Source of the DNA: Antrodiella citrinella | Taxonomy: Eukaryota; Basidiomycota; Agaricomycetes; Polyporales; Steccherinaceae | Direction of reading: 5' to 3' | Assembly (NCBI GenBank): GCA_004802725.1 | Contig: SGPM01000028.1 | Coordinates: 62,001-126,000 of the forward strand | Length of the DNA stretch: 64,000 bases | In this document: positions 21,089 to 38,000 of the stretch, one piece after another | Position numbering within the stretch: position 1 is the stretch's first letter | Layout of the letters: every line of letters begins with the position of its first letter | The notes under the pieces: generated by a model | The model's database searches: none | What the model was told of the DNA's origin: nothing | The model's input: only the letters and a program-made list of their open reading frames with translations | Program-made: the position numbers and the translations under genes

Positions 21089-22741
21089 ATGTTGCGCACT
21101 GCAGTCACACCTGCTCTGAGGGCCTCTCGAGCCCTGCGTTTCCGAGCAGCACTCAGGTGTGCATGACGCCCCCGACGTAATGATTCACCTACTCACAAAT
21201 ACTCAACAGTGCTCATACCCGGAGCATGTCATCTACTCAGCCTGCTCTAAGGTCATTAGATGCATTCACCGACGAAGAGCAAATGCTCCGGGAAACGGTG
21301 GTGCGTTTCGCGGAGGAAGTGGTTGCGCCGAAGGTCAGAGATATGGACGAGAACGAATCTATGGACCCAGAAGTCATTCAAGGGCTATTTGATACCGGGG
21401 TGAGTACAGCTTAGATCCCTTTACGCTGGCATTCTGATTGACGTGTCTGAAATAGCTTATGGGTATTGAAACTAGCGAGGAACTTGGCGGCGCAGGGTTC
21501 GGATTCACGTCTGCAATCATCGCCATTGAAGAATTGGCCAAGGTTGACCCTTCGGTGTCTGTGATGTGTGACGTGCACAACACGCTTGTGAACACAGTCA
21601 TTCGGAAGTATGGTACCCAAGCGCAGCAGGAGAAGTATCTTCCAAGGCTTGCAGGATCGGAGGTAGGTGTCATTAAAAGAGCCGGAGAGGATTGACTTTA
21701 AATTTGGATTTGGATTTTCAGCTAGGGTCATTCTGCCTGTCCGAGCCTGCCTCGGGATCAGACGCGTTTTGCACTGCAAACTAGGGCAAAGAAGGACGGC
21801 AATTCTTGGGTCCTAAATGGCTCGAAGATGTGGATCACGAACTCATATGAAGCTAATGTCTTCCTCATTTTCGCCAATGTACGTGTCATTCTCCCTTCTA
21901 CCATTTTTATACTGAGGGGTAGCGCATATCAGATTGACCCGTCTAAAGGATACAAGGGCATCACTTGTTTCATTGCTGAAAAGGACATGGGTGTCCAGAT
22001 CGCGAAGAAAGAGCAAAAGCTTGGTATCCGCGCGTCCTCGACGTGTACGCTGAACTTCGACGACTTGAAAATCCCAGAGGAGAACGTTATTGGTGAAATT
22101 GGCAAGGGATACAAGGTATATAAATTTTGTGTCAAGCATCGTTTTCGTGCTGAGCGTGTGATTGCTCGCAGATCGCTATTGAGATTTTGAATGAAGGTAT
22201 GCAGCATGCTTGGTTCGCAGTCTGGGCAGAATACTTATTGTGCTCGTTATTGCATTTCTCCAGGCCGTATAGGTATTGCAGCGCAAATGTTAGGACTTGC
22301 CCAGGGCGCGTTTAATAAGGCAGTACCTTACACCTACCAACGCAGCCAGTTTGGTCAACCCATCGGCACGTTCCAGGGTATGGCATTCCAGATTGCCCAA
22401 GCGGCCATCGACATCGAGTCTGCCAGGCTGTTGACGTACAATGCGGCGAGGAGAAAGGAGGAAGGTCTGGACTTCACGAAGGAGGCGGCGATGGCGAAGT
22501 ATTGGGCGAGTGTGGTCGCGCAGAAGGTTAGCGGTTCGGCGATTGAATGGGCCGGTGGTGTTGGCTTCACGAGAGAGACTGGCATTGAGAAGTTCTGGAG
22601 AGATTCAAAGATTGTACGTCAATTTTTCTCTCGCAAATATTTCTCCCGTCTCACGAGAAAACACAGGGAGCCATTTATGAGGGCACATCCAACATACAGT
22701 TGCAAACAATTGCCAAGTTCATCCAGAAGCAACATTCATAA
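21089..22741 (+). CDS. Mitochondrial short/branched-chain acyl-CoA dehydrogenase, with an apparent frameshift
   Basis: The N-terminus is a basic presequence ([20 protein letters not shown]). Family blocks follow in order: [81 protein letters not shown] and [17 protein letters not shown]. This order and the YEGT catalytic-glutamate region match ACADSB/short-chain enzymes of beta-oxidation and isoleucine/valine breakdown in the matrix. One defect is visible: after GSDAF the frame must slip by one base in the T run at 21767-21770 to continue as [11 protein letters not shown]. As written, translation stops at 21782-21784. Either the gene is broken or the assembly has one T too many. Confidence 0.85.
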
Positions 22742-22804
22742 TGCATTAGTAGAGTAGTGGTTTAGCTAGCGATTATGTTGAACGTGAAGACTGCTCATAC
22801 AAAA

Positions 22805-24145
22805 CTATCGCGCATCTTGTAATACTATCAGTATCCCTTCGTATACTGCCCAGCCAATTGCTGAGCTGAGGACTTTGCGAGACATTCGGAGGAGGGTGCC
22901 GTCAAAGAATCCTCGGAGACCACGTTGCTGCGAAAACGACGAGTCAGCATATCGTGAGCTATAGCTACTGTCGTCACCGACATTTTGGATAGTCAATATC
23001 GTCTGCAAGACTCCAGTGTAACGCGCCTCAGTCCGAACTTGCATCTTGGTCTACCAACGAAAATGTCAGTTTGAAACAAACACGTTCTCCAGCCGTTTCT
23101 TACCTTTACTACATCGAAGGGGTGGGTCAGCAATACCGCAACTGCGCCAGCAGAGGCTGCTGAGAGGCTATGGACGGTTGAGGACATGACAGTACTATCC
23201 GGCCTGATCAAACGACCTATGCTGACGTCTGGGACCCGGCGAAGTGACAGACAAAAAGACGCACGTACCCATATCGTGCTTGATGCGCTCATAAAAGACG
23301 ACAAACAGCCCGGCGTACGGCGCGTCACGGAGCGCAGATGGCAGGGCACCACGTAGATACTGGGACGGCCCACCACGAATGAGTGGAACGAAAGCTTGCC
23401 AGAGGCTCTCATAGGCGTACAAGCTACTCTGGGAAACATGAGTTTGGCTGGCAACCATGGCAGAACAACATTCACCTCATAACGAGCTTTGAGGACTGTG
23501 AATGGGTTCAATATCACGCCCACGGCCACACGCGTCGTCGCGCCTGCAAGCAGGTTCCCTTGAAAGGATAGTTTCGGCAACGTAGAACCGTGTTTATTTG
23601 GGGCTTTGTCTGCTGTGAAGGTGGAGGCAAAGTACGGAGATGTTGCCATCACCGTACGAACATAGTTCAGACCTGTGAAGTACACCGCGACGCCTGGTAC
23701 ATTCCTGAGAGACATCAGTTGACTTATTCAATGGGTACTTAAATAATGACATGTACCGTAGGACGGTGGCTGTTGTCCCTCGCCACAGACCAAAGGGTCC
23801 ATTCGTGCGCAGTATCCCTGCAGCGATCTTGAATGGTTTTCTAGCACTTAATACAAGAGACGTCAGAATGCAGAGCAGCGATACAACGGCCGGGCTGAAC
23901 GCACTCGGGGTTTATACCGCCGTCTCCTTGTTGTACACGCGTCTTGAGCAAGTCGACTGCGTAGAAATCATGTCAACCATCTTCCGCTCTCCCAAAAACG
24001 CGTATGCTTTACATGGCTGGAGACATACACTGGACGCGAATCCAGACACAGCACCTGGAGTACGAACGAGTCCAACGTCAATGGGCGCTTCACAAGGAGA
24101 CTGAAATTGCATACCTGAAATAAGGTGCTGTGTTGCATTGCTCAT
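22805..24145 (-). CDS. hem25: Mitochondrial glycine carrier Hem25/SLC25A38
   Basis: Three mitochondrial-carrier repeats are read through short introns. The signature motifs are PFDLLKTRVQQGDG, NPFTVLKARYE and HPFDVVKMQVR. The family-specific GLWRGTTATVLRNVPGVAVYFTG matches Hem25/SLC25A38, which brings glycine into the matrix for 5-aminolevulinate synthesis and so supports haem production. The start at 24145 (MSNATQHLIS) is followed by an intron and then GAVSGFASSVCLQP. Further landmarks are SQYLRGALPSALRDAPYAGL and GFFDGTLLRMSRKVLSSAIG. It is convergent with the acyl-CoA dehydrogenase and divergent from eIF5B. Confidence 0.9.
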
Positions 24146-24413
24146 AAATGAAGCAGACCGGGTCCTAAGCGAAGATACGATGGCAGTCCAGCGAGTTTGA
24201 GTACAAGTTTGAGTGAAGGTGTTCCGAGGAGTTTGGGACTCGAAAGGGATGTCGTAGTCGTGTCGCTCGTGCGTATAATGTGATGACTAATGCTCATTAC
24301 AATAAATCTTGCTGGTCGTTCATCTCGCTTGATCTCGCTTGTCTCGTTCGCCAGGCATTGCTCGGTTTTCTTTGATACTTATCTGTTTGTCTTCAGACAA
24401 GTTGCTAGCAGCC
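24146..24413. promoter_or_regulatory. Divergent promoter region, Hem25 / eIF5B
   Basis: A 268-bp head-to-head spacer. A direct repeat TCTCGCTTGATCTCGCTTGTCTCG-type run (about 24324-24351) and T-rich leader sequence precede the eIF5B start. No obvious TATA box. Confidence 0.45.
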
Positions 24414-27400
24414 ATGCCTCCCAAAAACAAAGGCAAGAAGAGCAAAAAGCAGGACGATGACGATTACTGGTACGCACTCGCTACTTATGTCTGAGATGCA
24501 TCTCACTCCGATGCAGGGAGCAGGCTGGTACATCAGTCCTCGACAATAATGTGCAGAGCGGCTCTGCAACTCCTTTGGATGGAGACGGTCCTCCCACTGT
24601 CGATGCCGAGGACGAAGATTTTGGTGGACTCATGGTGCGCAAGGCCATTCTTTATCAAATATAGCCCATCTGCTGAGCATCACACCAGTCTGCTATCAAA
24701 GCTTCCAAAAGCAAGAACAAGAAGAAGGGGAACGGCCATGCGAACGGTGGCGATCAAGTCCCTGCTGAGAAGAAGGACACTGAAGATGCGGTCGTCGCTC
24801 AAGATGCTCAAGGTGCTGAAGGAGACGCTGGTAACAATACCAGCCCTATTGCTCAACATATTACTCAATTCGATACTCTCATAACAGATGATGCGTCAAA
24901 TAAGAATGACGACGATGATGATGGTCCTAAAGTATTATCGAAGAAGGAGAAGGAAAGATTAAAGAAGGAGCGCGAGAAGGTCAGCCTACTATTTTCACCT
25001 CTTCGACATCTAGCTAAAATGCTACAATTTAGGCGAGGAAGAAGGCACAGGCCACTGCAAAGAAATTGCAAGGAGGTGGTGATGTTGAACAGGAGCCTGC
25101 GGGTACGAGCGCACCTGCAAAGACCGCTGCCCCGGTTGACGAGGAGCAAGGTGAAGGAGACGAGGAGGGCGGTGCGAAGACCGACAAGAAGAAGAAGAAG
25201 AAGAAGGGAAAGACAGCCGACGATGCAACACCAGCTCCTGCTGCTGCTCCCAGTGGCGGGAAGAAGAAAGCGGCTGCAGGTATCAGTGCCCTGAAAGCCA
25301 TGATGGAGGAAAAACGTCGACTGGAAGAAGAGGCGAAGCGGCTGGAGGAGGAAGAACAGCGGAGGATTCAGGAAGAAGAGGCGAGGGCTGAGGAGGAAGC
25401 TCGCAAGAAAGAGGAAGAGAAGCAGAGAAGGAAAGAAAAGGAAAAGGTGCGTGGAACAAATTCGCAGTATGCTTAGGCTGACCTTTTTTGATCAGGCCAA
25501 GCGTGAGCTTGCGAAGAAGGAGGGCCGACTCTTGACGAAGAAGCAGAAGGAGGAGTTACGAGCGGCAGAATTGCGAAAGCAAGCCCTACTTGCGTCAGGT
25601 GTTCAGATCGAGGGACTACAGCAGCCCTCTGGAGATCAGCCTGCGCGTAAAGTCGTGTACGGTGGTCGCAAGAAGAAGCCTGCCGTTGGACGTCCCGATA
25701 GCAAGCCGCCGACCAGGGAGCAGTCACCGATTCCTCTAGAGCCACAACCATCGGCAACTGCACAGAATGATATACAAGCAAGTGCTGAAGAACCAGCTGA
25801 TGTGAAGGATGAGTGGGACGTCAGTAGTGGTGATGAGGCTCCTGCTACACCTACGGTCAAGGTCAAGGACTCTTGGGACGAAGAGAGCGCGGACGAGTCG
25901 GAGTTATCACCACCACACCAGCGTGAGTCTTCATGTTGTCGTAGCCCACATCCTTATATTCAATCTCTTCCAGCTGCATCAAGTGACAAGAAACAAAAGC
26001 AAGTCGATGCCAAAACGTCTCAAGCGTCTGTCCCTGCCACCAAACCGAGTAAGAAAGAGGATGATGAGTCTGACGAGTCCGAGTCGGAGGATGAGGACAG
26101 TGACTCGGACAGTAACTCGGACTCAGACTCAGAGGCTGAAGCCATGAGCAGTGCGCAGCGTGCATTGGCGAAGAAGAAAGCCGAAGCAGCAGAACGACGT
26201 GCACAAGCTCATGAGGCTGCCCTGGCAGCTCGTAACAAGGACGACTTGCGAAGTCCTATTTGCTGTATATTGGGACATGTCGATACTGGCAAAACTAAAC
26301 TTCTGGACAAGGTAAGGAAATAGCTGGGCAATGGGAACAATATTGACCCTGCTTTAGATTCGTCAGACAAACGTCCAGGAAGGTGAAGCCGGAGGAATCA
26401 CGCAGCAGATTGGTGCGACTTACTTCCCAGTTGACGCCATCAAGACCAAGACTGCTGTACTGAACAAGGTTGGCATATCCTAATCATTCTGCTACACATG
26501 TGATTTCATGCCTTGTTATAGGATGGCTCCCAAGAATATAAGATACCTGGTCTTCTCGTTATCGACACGCCCGGACACGAATCGTTCACTAATCTGCGTA
26601 CCCGAGGAAGTTCTCTTTGCAACATTGCTGTCCTTGTTGTTGATATTATGGTAAGACCATATAGTATCCCGTGGTTCTCTGGCTGACCAAGATTTCAGCA
26701 CGGCTTAGAACCACAGACTTTAGAGTCTTTGCGTCTGCTACGCGATCGCAAGACGCCTTTCATAGTTGCACTAAACAAGGTTCGTCGGTTATACCTGGAT
26801 GATCCAGCGTGTATCTGACCACCCAACAGATCGACCGAATGTACGGATGGCAGGCTTTCCCGGATAACGACTTCCGAGACTCCCTCGCCAAGCAGTCCCG
26901 TGCGGTTCAGCGCGAATTTGAGGATCGAACCCAAAAGACAATACTAGCCTTCGCAGAACAAGGATTGAACGCTGTTTTGTACTACGATAACAAGAGTTTC
27001 GCCCGTAACGTCTCCTTGGTTCCAACATCCGCTATCACTGGCGAGGGTATCCCAGACATGATCATGCTTCTGGTGAACCTCACACAACAGCGTATGAGCG
27101 ATCGGTTGATGTACCTGTCGGAACTCGAGTGTACTGTGCTCGAAGTCAAAGTCATCGAGGGACTTGGCACAACGATCGATGTGGTACTGTCTAACGGGAT
27201 CCTACACGAGGGCGACAGGATCGTGGTATGCGGTCTGAATGGACCAATTGTAACCTCAATCCGAGCGTTGCTAACACCGCAGCCTCTACGAGAGTTGCGT
27301 ATCAAGGTACGACACAACATGCATAACTCTTCGCTGGGTCTAATTCTATTGTTATAGTCTGCATACGTCCATCACTCAGAGGTCAAGGCGGCACTTGGAG

Positions 27401-28551
27401 TCAAGATTCTAGCCCCGGATCTTGAAAAGGCCATTGCTGGTTCACGCTTGATGGTGGTTGGTCCCGACGACGACGAAGACGAGCTCATGGACGAAATCAT
27501 GTCGGATCTTACCACGCTTATGAATGCCATCGACAAGTCTGGTAGAGGTGTTTGTGTACAGGCCAGCACCCTTGGATCCTTAGAGGCGCTGTTAGAATTC
27601 CTAAAAGTCAGCAAAATCCCTGTCTCAGGTATCAATATCGGCCCCGTTCATCAGAAGGACATCAAACGAGCTGCCACGATGTTGGAGAAGGCCAAGGAAC
27701 TCGCGTGCATTCTCTGTTTCGACGTGCCTGTCGACAAGGAAGCAGAGCGTTTGGCGGAGGAGATGGGCATTCGACTCTTCAAAGGTAACGAGCCCGTCTC
27801 TGTGCTCGACGTGTACTGATGATTATGTGCAGCGGATATCATCTATCATCTCTTCGATGCATTCACTGCATATAATGCCGAGATCACTGAGGCGAAACGC
27901 AGAGATGCGGCACCTCAAGCTGTCTGGCCTTGCCGTCTCAAGATCATCGCTGCATTCGCCAAACGAGACCCCATCATTCTCGGTGTTGACATTCTCGACG
28001 GAACGCTTCGCGTTGGCACGCCGCTTTGTGTCATCAAGGTGGACCCGGAGACTCAAAAGAAGGAAATTATTGAACTAGGGAAAATGTAAGTAGAGCGAGT
28101 CCAGCTACATGCTTATACTCATTTTTCATGGCAGTACGTCACTGGAGATCAATCACAAGACGCAAGAGGTAGAACATTATGACTCACAAATGTTCTCTGA
28201 ACGGTGACAAACTCTCTTACAGATAGTCAAGAAATCGCAAGGTGGAGGCGGAGTCGCCGTGAAGATTGAACATGCTGTATACCAGTCAGCTAAGATGTTT
28301 GGGCGTCATTTCGACGATAAGGATGAGATCTACAGTCGCATAACACGTCAAAGTATTGACGTCCTGAAGGTACGTCGATTGCGTAGGGATTTAGTACATT
28401 ATACTCATCGTTTGTAGACCTCGTTCAAGGAAGATGTGAGCACTGAGGAGTGGCTTTTGATCAAGGCATTGAAACCGGTACGTCGGGTTCCTCACGTTTC
28501 TCCAGATATATCTAACGAGGCCATGTTGTGCAGCGGCTGAATATCCAGTGA
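24414..28551 (+). CDS. fun12: Translation initiation factor eIF5B
   Basis: The start is [20 protein letters not shown] long charged Lys/Glu-rich N-terminal region (about 25000-26220) is typical of eukaryotic eIF5B. The GTPase domain carries [15 protein letters not shown] (G1), [12 protein letters not shown] (G2/switch I), DTPGHESF (G3), ALNKIDRMYGW (G4) and [13 protein letters not shown] (G5). Domains II-IV follow: [55 protein letters not shown] and the C-terminal helix with LIKALKPRLNIQ. It joins ribosomal subunits at the end of initiation in the cytosol. At least a dozen short introns, all GT-AG as far as I can see. Confidence 0.95.
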
Positions 28552-29390
28552 GCATAGTAGGTGGTTTTTGAAGTTGTAGCGAGTTGTGTTGTTGTATAAT
28601 CAGACTATTTCCAATTGTATCGTTGAACGTTGAATATTGCACAAGAGGACCTGTGCACAGTGTGCAGTCATTGTCAGCTGCACTTATAGGTGCTGCTGAC
28701 GTAAACACCGCATCTGGCCACGGAGAAATTAGTTCGACATGAGTCGGACTGTATCCTCCATCTGATCTTCGCGTCGCGGCAACAAATCGTGCACGAATTC
28801 GTGTTCGGGGAAAAAGTCGGATGTAATTCACATGGGTGGTAATTTTTTTACATGACCCTCAGCCGACGGTGGTAAATAAGTGTAAGCGCCACTTGGTCAT
28901 GAGCAGGCGTCCAGGAAACTCTGAGCACATGATGTGGACTCGATGAGCTCTTGAGGGTGTGTGCCAAGTGTGTGCTATATATGTCTCCTCTCGTAAAGCT
29001 GATATTGTAGAAAGTCGAGATCAGTCACTCGGAACATTGACCTGTATATGTTTTACAGACAGTCTTCGGCGGATGCCGGTCCAGGTTACTTCAGCGTCGT
29101 GTAAGTATCGTGAAAGCTTTGCGGACTCTTTACACTTTGATACATTCATGCTCACGCATATACATGCTTATGGGCTTGTCATTAGTGTAAAGACCGATGT
29201 AATATAATGTTATACAGCCTCCCAGCGAGGTGTTTGCAAAATGAGCGCCTGACCGGCGCCTAAGGTAAAAATCGTTAAAAAAACAAGCTTTTTTACCTTC
29301 CTCTAGCTCGGACTTACTTACAGACTGTAATTTACACCCCCGGGACTTTCTCCCCGAACACTAGCACGAATCGTCTCTGAAGCGGTCGCA
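28552..29390. other. 839-bp intergenic region upstream of RPC1
   Basis: It lies between two co-oriented genes and is unusually long for this window. It holds random-looking ORFs on both strands, none with recognisable domains. It includes an AT-rich inverted repeat at 29262-29299 and a microsatellite-free centre. I find no tRNA, snRNA or transposon end by eye. Confidence 0.45.
29262..29299. repeat. Short inverted repeat upstream of RPC1
   Basis: AAGGTAAAA at 29262-29270 pairs with TTTTACCTT at 29291-29299 around an A-rich loop. It could form a hairpin about 90-130 nt upstream of the RPC1 start codon. Function unknown; chance is possible in AT-rich DNA. Confidence 0.5.
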
Positions 29391-34657
<5,267 letters not shown>

Positions 34658-35016
34658 TGCTACTCAAAGACTGTATGAATATTTGAATAATGTATAATCG
34701 TAATTTTCAAACATAGACATGCTTGAAGATATATACTCGTCGAAGGTCGAGAAGCTGACCTCAATTTGTCCTTCAAGCTCCAAGGTTCACGGTGCCGTTG
34801 ACGGTGCCCCTTGAAGTTGCACACTGACTCGTGACTACTAGTCACTAGCGCAAGTGTGCAACGGGCGTCTACGGCTGCACTGGGCGCCACCTAGTATGGT
34901 CAATGCAAGGGTCAACGCGAACTATACTACTGCCATCCACTCAAGAGTCAAGACAACTTCCTGCGATCCTTCTTCCCTCAAACACGACATACTGGTTATC
35001 TCTCTATTGAGAGGTC
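34658..35016. promoter_or_regulatory. Intergenic region and presumed promoter of the kinesin-3 gene
   Basis: The spacer holds the RPC1 3' end and the kinesin promoter. Its main feature is a nested palindrome at 34817-34861. Just upstream, CGGTGCCGTTGACGGTGCC (about 34789-34807) is a near-direct repeat of GGTGCC units. Confidence 0.4.
34817..34861. repeat. Nested palindrome upstream of kinesin-3
   Basis: Outer arms TTGCACAC (34817-34824) and GTGTGCAA (34854-34861) enclose a nearly co-centred inner palindrome GTGACTA-C-TAGTCAC (34831-34845). It can fold as a cruciform or bind a dimeric factor. It lies about 156-200 nt before the start codon. Confidence 0.7.
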
Positions 35017-38000
35017 ATGGCCGATCATGGAGAGGGGAACATCAAGGTCGTGGTCCGTTGTCGCCCTCTCAATTCTCGTGGTGCGTACCGCTATCGACGT
35101 TATTTCTGTACAAAATCGTTCCTCAAACGCGTTTTCCGATGAATTTCAGAGATTGCCAGAGGTGCAAGGAATCTTGTTCGAATGGAGGGCAACCAGACCA
35201 TCCTTGACCCGCCAGAGCCGGGTTCCTCAGGTGCTCAGGCTGCCGCAGGGCGCGCAACAGAACGCAAACCCATGAATTTCACGTTTGACAAAAGCTACTG
35301 GTCGGCTGGCCCTAGGGATGAACCGAACTATTGCTCTCAGGAAACATTATATGATGATTTGGGGAAAGAGCTCTTGGACCATGGATTCGCGGGTTTCAAT
35401 GCTTGTATTCTAGCATGTACGTTCATTCAACCTATACCCGACCCAGTTGTGATTTAACTCATGATCATTGCAGATGGGCAAACAGGTGAGTAATTTCTAC
35501 GCGTGCGCAAGCGGTCTCTCATTGAAGTGGTAGGGTCTGGCAAGTCTTACAGGTGAGCCTATCGTTCTGTCTTGCATCGTGTTCTAGCTACTGATAAATC
35601 TTCTAGTATGATGGGATGTGAGTTGGACCTACTTCATGAACTCCGGGTTATTAGCTGATCTCTTTCGCTTGAAAACCATAGACGGTGCCGACAAAGGTAT
35701 CATCCCACTGACGTGCTCCGAACTGTTCATACGGGTTGCAGACAAGAGTGCGGCGGACCCAAATGTTACTTTTACCGTGGAAGTGTCTTATATCGAGGTA
35801 CGTTCCTCCTACTCTATCAAGTCTCAACTTGAATGTATATATCGACCGTTCCTGCAGATCTATAACGAGAAGGTTCGAGATTTGCTGAACCCGAAGAACA
35901 CTGGCAATCTGAGAGTTCGTGAGCATCCCAGCTTGGGGCCATACGTCGAGGATCTTTCTAAGCTGGTGGTAAGAAGTTACGACGAAATGATGACTCTGAT
36001 GGACGAGGGGAACAAAGCCAGAACGGTTGCAGCTACGAACATGAACGAAACGTGAGCGACGAAACTTATTGTCTATCTTCGTACTTAAATTGGACTCCAG
36101 GTCCTCTCGATCACATGCTGTTTTCACTCTCCTTCTTACTATGATACGCCACGACGTTGACACTAACTTGGATACTGAAAAGGTCTCCCGTATCAGGTCC
36201 GTTCGTCAAAGTTTTCCAGCTTACTTTGTCACTGAAATGCTGCAGCTTGGTGGATCTGGCTGGTTCTGAACGTGCAAATTCGACAGGAGCAACAGGGCAA
36301 CGGTTGAAGGAGGGAGCGAACATCAATAAGTCGCTCACTACTCTTGGGAAAGTTATTTCGGCATTAGCAGCTGCTAGTCAATCAGAAGGCAAGAAAGGGA
36401 AGAAGGGAAAGGCAGACGATTTCGTCCCATATCGTGATTCTGTAAGTTTAATGTTCGCATTTACTGGTAACTGAACTCACCCAAAATGCAGGTTTTGACT
36501 TGGCTGTTGAAAGACAGTCTTGGTGGCAACTCGAAGACTGCCATGATAGCCGCCATCTCTCCCGCTGACGTTCAGTATGAAGAGACATTGAGCACTCTGC
36601 GTTATGCTGATCAAGCTAAGAAGATCAAGAACAAAGCCATCATCAACGAGGATCCGAACGCTAAACTTGTACGAGAACTAAAGGAAGAACTAGAAATGCT
36701 GAGAGGTATCTGTTCATTTCATCGGTGGCGTCTTGCGGTCATTCAATACGTTCTGTGCAGCTCGCGTTTCAGGTGGTACCTCGGAGTCCGTTTTCGATCC
36801 AAGCATACCAGCTGCCCAACAGAAAGTCACTTATCAAGCGAAGGATGGAACGATCAAGACTGTTACCAAGGCAGAGCTGCAGGAACAGCTGGAAGTTAGC
36901 GAGAAGATCATGCAAGGACTGAATGAAACCTGGGAAGAAAAGATGCAGAGGACACAAGATGTTCAGCGGGAGCGTGAAAAGGCGTTGGAAGAACTGGGAA
37001 TATCTGTCGAGAAGAATAATGTTGGAGTGCACACTCCGAAACGGGTATGTTGTTGCTTATCATCTTTTCTCCGTCACAAACGATTTGAACAGCTATGGTT
37101 TAGATGCCACATTTAGTCAATCTGGTGCGCATGCATATCGTTTTTCTCACTCTGATGTAACTAAAGGAGAGTCCAATTCAGAACGAAGGTATGTCGATTC
37201 TGTTGTAAACGTGGATATCTTCGTGTAACCGTACCCCACAGACCCCCTCATGAGCGAGTGTTTGATCTATCAACTGAAACCTGGCCATTCTATGGTACAG
37301 CCTTCCTATCTGAGACCTGAATATCATTGTCTGACAATCAGCTGGTGACAGATCGGGCGATTGGATAGCGAGAAGCCCGCTGCAATACGTTTGAGTGGCG
37401 AGAGCATCTTAGAGGAGCATTGCTATTTCGATAACAATGAGGGCAAAGTGACGTTGCATGCGCTTCCCGAAGCTGTCACGGTGAGTCGCAACCCCATGTA
37501 CATGCTATATATTGCTCACTGTTCTCCAGTTCCTCAACGGCAGACAGATTACACCCGGTCAAGTGCGTGCACGTTTTAGCTTCGTTGTCCTGTACTGACT
37601 GCTTCTGAAGGCGTACAAACTACGATCGGGATTCCGCATCATTCTTGGTACGAGCTTGTCAATACATGAATACTGCGGATTAACATTAATACGACTGCTA
37701 AAGGTGAACATCATGTCTTCCGCTTCAACAATCCAGAAGAAGTTAGGAAACAACGTGATCGCGCGATGGCAAAGTCCAGCCTAAGTATCAGCAAGTCGGC
37801 TGCTGATATAATAGCGGAAGCCGAGGATGGAACGCGCCCTTCTTCGCCAACCTCTTCTGTTGAGATGGCAGACGTTGACTGGAATTTTGCCAAACGTGAG
37901 GCTGCATTTGCTCGCCTTGGTCTCGACCCAGCATTGGATCAGCTTCCTGACGAGGATCTCAACAAGCTCTTTGAGAAGATCACTCGGGTAAAGACGCTGC

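Noticed and set aside
25066..26230. Repeat-rich Lys/Glu/Asp region as a separate repetitive element
   Set aside because: It is the normal charged N-terminal extension of eIF5B and is continuous with its other exons.
28391..28831. 146-codon minus-strand ORF over the eIF5B 3' end
   Set aside because: No domain is recognisable, and about a third of it is antisense to the last eIF5B exons.
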